Source: Bolinopsis microptera
Lineage: Eukaryota > Ctenophora > Tentaculata > Lobata > Bolinopsidae
Direction of reading: 5' to 3'
Length of the DNA: 64,000 nucleotides
NCBI RefSeq assembly: GCF_026151205.1
Contig: NC_087074.1
Location: 7,419,726 to 7,483,725, forward strand
The notes under the pieces: model-generated
Databases searched by the model: none
Seen by the model: the letters and a program-made list of their open reading frames with translations, nothing else
Told to the model about the DNA's origin: nothing
In this document: positions 57,655-64,000 of the stretch, piece by piece
How positions within the stretch are numbered: the first letter of the stretch is position 1
Layout of the letters: each line of letters starts with the position of its first letter
Program-made: the position numbers and the translations under genes

Positions 57655-60600
57655 CTGTGATCTTTGTCTCTCTGGGAGTCTACGACGACTGGGCTCTTGA
57701 ACTGTTATTTCACAGCTTATCTTCTTAACTTCAACCTAACAAACAAATCTCTGAGATGGGTAGGCATTTCACCATTAAATTGGACCTTTGAAAACCCAGA
57801 GGGAAAGTTTAGCATACAATTACTCGGAATTTAATCAAACCAATATGGCCTCCAACCAAATCCCAACTGGATAACTCATCAGTTTCCAGTTTTCATCTTT
57901 ATCATCAAACATTATTTATCGTCAAACATACCTCGGATCCTTGATCAGCTATATTCTCACTGCTCCTATTATCACAAGATTTTCTATTTTTCAGAATGGA
58001 CGTGATGTCACCTGCTTTGAGCTTATGTTTCGCCTTTGGTAACATACTGGGGCTATTCTCCTGTGATTTTAACTTTTCAGTGGGATTAAATAGAAGTTCT
58101 GTGATTTTATCAATAAAAGAATACATTAGAAATCTTAGGGTGCCCGTGAAAACTTTCAAGAGAAACAATATATATTCAAACCGTCATATCCGGGGAGGGC
58201 TTTGAGGGAGAGATTACATCTGGAACCGATCTGAGTTTTATCACATCGTTACTGAATGCTTTTATTTATCAAAGTTTAAACAAAGTTTTAGTTTCGCCAA
58301 AAACTAGAAGTAGTTTTATCACATCGTTACTGAATGCCTTTATTTATTTATTTAACAAAGTTTAAACAAAGTTTTAGTTTCGCCAAAAACTAGAAGTAGA
58401 AAACATGTGTGCGCGGCCCGCGAGCAACCACAAGTTGGCGCCTTAATCACACAAAATAATCCTTTGTCGTGAGCGCGTGAATATAAAAATGCCCACCCTG
58501 GAACGAGATCAATCATTTTAGCAATTTCCAATATGGCATATGCTTATAATTTAGATTTGAGCATGATTAGATTCTAAGCAAGACTGAATGCAAGGATGAA
58601 AAGGTTTTACATACAAATCAGGTTTAGGCGAAACTAATTACAACAGTCCAAATCTGTTATAAAATTTATTAAGGTTTAGCTAGTCCACACCCTATAAGCT
58701 CCATAATATGAAGAATTTGTTTCACATCTAGATGAAAAGCTACGGAATTTGTATGGCATTAATATAAAACATCATCCAAACACGAATAAATTGAAATTGG
58801 AAGCGACCTTGGCATGTTTGGTGAACCGTTCTCTGACTTTGTCCAGCCCCTCTGAAATTGTTCATGTTTTCGTGTATTCTAAAGTTCTAACAGCTCCTTT
58901 AATATCTTAAACTCGAGAGTTGCTGACGATACTTTGGGTTATAGTACGCGTCCTGTTTTAAGAATGTCATGATTAAACAGGACACTCTGAGAGTAGGAAC
59001 CAGACACAGAACTACCTATGAAACTAGTGATTACAACTGCACAAGAAAGTAATAGAACTTACAAAGTCCTTTCGCCGTTGAGCTTTCTTGCGTCTCAAAA
59101 GCCGGTTTGAGTTAAAACCTCGTGGTACAAACAACAGCTCTTCGTCAGACCCCTGATGTAATATAATATTAAATTTATGTTATACATAATTATTTCATTA
59201 TATCAAACACTGAAACACACGAAAATTCCGAATAGATAATAGTTATAAATGCTTGAACCCTAATTCCACATCTTCTCAAATTAATTCTCATTATTAATAT
59301 ATGTCAAGTAATCAAAAGATTTTGCACAAAAACTTGTAGAATCATAACACATCTGAAGCACAAAGTTTGGTCTCCATATCTTCACAGGTTGGCAGAGCGT
59401 GCTGTTCAATCTGAGTCCTGAGCTCACGAAGTTTCACCTCAACGCCATTCATGACGTTGCAAGCACCCCTAACAACCTCAAGTTGTGGAGCTACAACTCG
59501 TCCAGCAACTGTCCCCTGTGTGGACTATATCCTTACATGCTGTCCTTTGTTCTTGAAGCAGGGAAGATACAATTGGAGACATGATCATGATCATATTGTA
59601 CAAGAAGTGGAGAAGATAAGGGAAGCGAACAACTCTACTCCCAAGACAGATGTTGGGCCCTTAAAACGTCGTTTAAAACTACATTCTAGAGATGTTAGTC
59701 CCGGACACCAGAAGAAATTAGATATGAAATTATATTAACCTTAGCAGTTGCTAAGAAACCAATCCAATTTAAAGCATGATTTCAGGATCGATTATCTGAA
59801 CTTTCTCTGTAAATCACCAACAGCTACGTCTATAATAACTCTGATACTCATACAGTATGTTACAGTGATTCTGAGGTTAGATGGGCAGATACAGCATAAA
59901 TTATCAGATATATTTACTAGCAATTGGAAAGGGAAATAGATTTTCAGAGCAACTTTTGATCTTAATTCCTGAGATTCCAGAATAAATAATTTCGATTTCG
60001 CGCGCAAACCGATCGATATAATGTTATGAACCATAATTACCATGTTACAGCTGAATGCAAAATACCCCCCCCCAAAAAAAAAAAAAGTGGCTTTCTTATT
60101 CCAACAAAATTAAGCGCGCTACGTTTACAAATATTTGCGATGAGACCTAAACTTAACAATTTATATTTGTTGATCCAGATCTTCGCTCAACTTTGCTTCT
60201 TCAAAATATGTCAAAAACCATTAAATCCACGCATTTAATTTGGGGCAAATTATAGTTTTTTCCATTTATTGCGAAAATGCCTCTAATACGAGGATAATGG
60301 AAACGCTACACAAATGTTGCCCCGAAACATTAAATTGAATGACCCGATCCGTGAAATACTCAGGACTGATGGAACAAGAACCACATCATAAAAACTTACC
60401 GTTTGTTTATTGGTTGACGTCCCATCATGTGATCGTACTAGTCTAAAAGTTTCTGTTTGTTGGTGTTCGATAAAATTTGAATCCCTGAATAGAATTCCTG
60501 TTAGGCATATTCTGGTTTCAAGTAAGAAACCGTTTTAACGTTGATCCAACAAAGAATGAGAAATCAGAATAAGCCAATTTTAACGAGAGAAATTGAAATT

Positions 60601-61070
60601 ATTAATAATTTCAAAAACTAACCCTTGCAAGATTTGTGAAAAGCAGTAGGCTTGCGTATTCTCTTTGAAGCAACCAATAAAAGACAGGTCTGTTTAACGA
60701 AGACTGACTCAACTGACAGGTTATAAGATGAGACATGAATGAGGGTAAATTATAACTTACTCGTGAAGGTTATTCAAACTGTACTAAAAATCACAAGATA
60801 ACCTTACCAACTAATCAAAAATTTCCCAACAAATCCACTTGAAATCAAACAGAACATTTTCGTTGATCTTCTTTTAACGAGAAATCACTTATTTGATAAT
60901 TACCTTAATTTTATTTAATGAATAACTTAATTACTTAATCAATCACTTGATCATATTTAAAATACCTCGTAGTGTACTTTAAAGAGAGTTCTGAAGGTTT
61001 GTATCTGGAGTTTGGGTATTGTAACAGCCGCACATTTCACTATCTCAAACTGACCAACTTCTGTAACATC
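57655..61070 (-). CDS. Unrecognised gene, five scattered exons
   Basis: Minus-strand exons with good splice sites: 61070-60966 (DVTEVGQFEIVKCAAVTIPK...), 60484-60400 (NFIEHQQTETFRLVRSHDG...), 59152-59063 (GSDEELLFVPRGFNSNRLLR...), 58060-57932 (ENSPSMLPKAKHKLKAGDIT...) and 57701-57655 (FKSPVVVDSQRDKDH). The last four agree in phase. The first needs an unseen intermediate exon. The protein looks basic, polar and probably disordered, and no domain was recognised. Neither start nor stop is identified. The LINE fragment at 59389-59640 lies in an intron on the opposite strand. Confidence 0.5.
58235..58400. repeat. ~80-bp tandem duplication
   Basis: TTTTATCACATCGTTACTGA through GCCAAAAACTAGAAGTAG occurs at about 58235-58312 and again at 58314-58399, nearly identical. 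It lies in an intron of the unrecognised minus-strand gene. Confidence 0.85.
59389..59640 (+). mobile_element. LINE C-terminal zinc-knuckle fragment, frameshifted
   Basis: One frame reads VLFNLSPELTKFHLNAIHDV through NCPLCGL, and the adjoining frame continues LTCCPLFLKQGRYNWRHDH. The combination CPLCG ... GRY.WRHD is the familiar C-terminal module of many invertebrate LINE reverse transcriptases. A frameshift near 59540 and a missing RT core make it a dead fragment. Confidence 0.65.
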
Positions 61071-62694
61071 CTGTGTAATTACATATTAATTAACTAATTA
61101 GCTCAATCTCTCAAATAATTAACTACTGTCATTAGTGAGATATCATCTAATCTAACAGTGCGTTTTGTCCCAATCAGAAATGAAACAAGAGTTAATTGCA
61201 CGAGATTGCTGATGAAAATAATGAAATATTGTACTATTTGATAATATATATTAATGAATAATGAAAGGTAAAATAATAAAGGTAAACAGGAGAACTACGT
61301 GATGAGTTGACTAGCAGGTGATAGGCCATGTGGTTTGTCGGGTCATCAGTAAATCAGGAGGAACACAACACACACGTCTGGCGGAGAGGCTATTCAAGGG
61401 ATAGTATCTAGGATACGTATCTCCTAGCGCTCGCTGTATTCACCACTCGTCCTAAGTATGGAGTGAGGAATCTTAGGTATTGGAATTATTATTCTTGAGT
61501 GAAAAGAGGGAGTTTTATCGGGAATTTGACTTGGTGTGTCGTGGTGGCGCCGTGTTATCTTTGGATTTGTGAAGACAGCGCAACAAACAAAATCGAATAC
61601 CAAAAATGAAATTAAAGCCTAGATAGGTAAGGGTATCTTGATGAAAGATTTATGATAATGAAAGAATAGATATATAGTATTAATGGTAAGGAACATACCC
61701 CCTCAGCCTGCATATCAAAGAGTGTTGGCACAAGGACACAGTCCCTCAGGGAAATTCTCTAACGATCATGACACTGTCATTATAAGTGGGGACGCTAAAT
61801 TGATAATTTAAGACCATTACATCTCATGAAAACTTATTGTTTATAACGTCGTAGCATGAAATAGCAAATTTTAAAAGATTTAAATCGTTTCGGGTTAAGC
61901 TGATAAAAACTAAAATACCATAAAAAGAGCGAGTGTGTGCAAAAGAAATCCCTCACGAGAACTATGTAAGATTTAGCCTCTTAAGATCCTAGGTCCAACC
62001 AGCTGTAGCAGTGAATACAGTCTCTGCTTGTACACAGAACAAATGCTGTCCGTGCACGTGTTTAGGTGTACTCATACTACTACTGTATACTCTGGAGAGT
62101 TGTGATGGTTAGCTTTTTAATTAAAACTTTACTTACCTACACCAACACTAGAATTGTGCTCATTTGAAATAATTTCGACTAATCAAAACATAGTAATTAA
62201 GCTAAAGTAGACCTCAATTTCCTTCGCTAACAATAATATATATTATCTAATCCTTCAAGAGTTTGAACCACAAATACAGCTACAACCTCTAACCTTCTTG
62301 TTCCAACCTCTTGATATCTTTGCCAAAATGATTAACTTGTACTTCCACTAAGATAGAGGCGAGTAGCCTGGGAGGAGCTAACAAAACTCTTCAGTATCCC
62401 CTCTGATTGGTAGACTAGTCTGTCAGGTAGGTCTGATAAGTGGTGTCTTCCTGTGGAGGGGTCAGAGGGTTAGAAGGGTTAGAGGGTTTGTGGGGTTATA
62501 TGGGTTAAAGGGGGTTAGAGGATTAGAGGGGAAGAGCTGGGTAATGAAAAATAAATAAAGTTGGTTCAGAGTATTGTGGTAGGGTTCCTGTTGCGGGCGC
62601 AAATAGCAAACTTTATTTGACATATTAACAATTATCCGGCAACAAAATAATAGCATGATTTTTTGATATAATTAGTGGTTGAAATCAGAAGTAC
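61071..62694. other. Gene-free stretch
   Basis: AT-rich with a short G-rich run of GGGTTAGAGGG-type units at 62456-62535. No coding exon was identified with confidence, although intermediate exons of the flanking minus-strand models could lie here. Confidence 0.45.
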
Positions 62695-62851
62695 CCACCA
62701 CCCCCCTTCTGGATGATACAATTAAACATGGAAAGTGCCTGGGTGGGGTAGATGTAATTGTGTTAGGCCTCATGATCGCGTCACTGTACAGTTCCTTCTC
62801 AAAAACAGCAGAACTGGCTACTTGTACGCATGTTTCTGGTGTCTCTGACAT
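62695..62851 (-). CDS. Candidate first coding exon beneath an E-box cluster
   Basis: Minus-strand ATG at 62851 opens 52 codons (MSETPETCVQVASSAVFEKE...) to a donor GGTGG|GTACTT in phase 1. Four CACGTG motifs lie immediately upstream. No domain was recognised. It might belong to the exons at 57655-61070, but the next known exon is in another phase, so the link is unproven. Confidence 0.35.
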
Positions 62852-62868
62852 GATACTGCTGCAATGGT

Positions 62869-62933
62869 CACGTGATACACGCCCACGTGCAGGCGTATCG
62901 TCACGTGATCTGATGCTGGGAGTAGTGCACGTG
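62869..62933 (-). promoter_or_regulatory. CACGTG (E-box) cluster
   Basis: Four CACGTG hexamers within 65 bp, at 62869, 62884, 62902 and 62928, two in TCACGTGAT context. The nearest is 18 bp upstream of the minus-strand ATG at 62851. The density is far above chance in AT-rich DNA and matches the arrangement before the gene at 24777. Confidence 0.5.
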
Positions 62934-64000
62934 TGGAGCGGGAGAGGAGCTGTTTGATAAATTGGAAACGCGATGATTCCTCGGAACAGCAGAGAGATTA
63001 TGGGCACTGAAAAGAAAGGAAAATGTTTCGTGATGTGAATTTTTATCGTTCATTAAAATAAAGTTGTATTGAAACATGATTAATTTGTATTACAGTCCCT
63101 AATCATCAACAAAGACACAAAGAGTTAAGGTATTAATAAGTTTATTATGCAAGAAATAGAAATACTGCGAGTAACAACTTGGAGACCGTCACCCAAATAA
63201 CCTGTCTGAAGAACAGAATGTCACTCAGATCCAATGGGATCAACCCACTTCGTACTGAGTAACTTCTCTAGCTTGGAAAAGGAGTTTAAGTTTTTACTGA
63301 TGAGTTAACTCCCAAACATTCCAGCTGAACCTGTCACAATCTCTGTACCTCTATTCCCAACGTGTCTGTGAAAAGTTAAGTTGCTCCTGTTAGTTGAATA
63401 TAATTATATATATGTGTACTATAAGGATAGGAACAATATTATGGGTCGCATGTTTGTGAATGTTTTCCTGATGAACAAATTCGATAAAAAATATAAAATT
63501 GAAAATACTAAGAGTTTATTTGTAGACTGAACAACATCACGAAAACTATAAAATTCACGAAAACATACCACAGAAATGAAACGAAAGCGTGGTATCTCGC
63601 GCCCAGCTGTAGCGCCACAATCTTTACCGATAAGAGCTACGAACCCTATCTGTTTCTAAGTCACATTCTCTGTTATCAACTCCTGAGGTTAATAAAATGT
63701 GTTGAATTGCTGAAATATGATAAAATGGTGTCCACAGATTATGTTAAATGTGTTGAATATGCTGAAATAATGTTAAATTAATGTCGAAAAATCGAAATAA
63801 AAGGCAAATTTTGTCACCTTAGAATGATGTTCAAAAATAATTTCAATGAAAGTACAACAAATTTTTTCCTTCAACATTATCACAACAAAGTTTAAATCAA
63901 TTAACATTTTAAATTACATTTTTATTATTTAACTGATCTAAACCACCATTCTAGGATAAAACAACACATTTACATAATTAATCGATAACAAAACAAATAG
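62934..64000. other. No recognisable feature to window end
   Basis: Very AT-rich sequence with short direct repeats (ATGTTAAATGTGTTGAATATG type near 63740) and no credible gene. Confidence 0.5.

Noticed and set aside
62672-63007. Longer minus-strand frame through the E-box cluster
   Set aside because: The part upstream of 62851 is mostly regulatory-looking CACGTG sequence; the shorter start is preferred.

Overview
The window is animal nuclear DNA. Genes are cut into short exons with GT-AG introns, the sequence is AT-rich, and it is dense in minisatellites, foldback elements, a SINE family, LINE pieces and at least one long-TIR DNA transposon. The mix (a metazoan BCCT-type transporter, a DSL-like receptor, multi-copy nuclease/CXC genes) suggests a non-bilaterian or other marine invertebrate, perhaps a cnidarian. 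That is inference; nothing here proves the species. All gene models were built by hand from splice sites and codon phase. Family names come from recalled motifs, not searches.

Layout. 1075-17015 (minus): a BCCT-family betaine/carnitine/choline transporter. Eleven exons join in phase, and the C-terminus lies outside or near the left edge. Its introns hold six minisatellites and a 7.5-kb cluster of inverted repeats. 17016-19894 is intergenic. 19895-33351 (minus): an intact gene of at least 12 exons and about 1,580 codons, from a repetitive metazoan family with zinc knuckles, a FEN1/XPG-like nuclease region and a C-terminal CXC cysteine cluster. Its 6.7-kb GC-AG intron contains two plus-strand membrane-protein genes (24777-25617 and 27530-29864). 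34100-37780 holds small unassigned exons, a ~180-bp tandem array, a tRNA-derived SINE and a local repeat. 37787-41908 is a 4.1-kb transposon with ~460-bp TIRs and a 5-bp TSD, carrying the N-terminal half of a second gene of the same family.

42781-44584 (minus): a coiled-coil and SAM-domain gene. 45571-46500 (plus): a frameshifted cysteine-rich pseudogene. 46918-49575 (plus): a 5'-truncated LINE with one in-frame stop. 51490-53134 (minus): a two-exon type I receptor with a DSL-like ectodomain and two copies of a YVPM motif in its tail. 55907-56992 (plus): an HSL-like alpha/beta hydrolase whose nucleophile serine is isoleucine. 57655-62851 (minus): scattered exons of one or more unrecognised genes.

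Themes. Coding genes sit inside heavily invaded DNA. Transposase-like genes enclose host-like genes, and several minisatellites in the BCCT gene are bracketed by duplicated exon edges. CACGTG clusters lie directly upstream of two predicted start codons.
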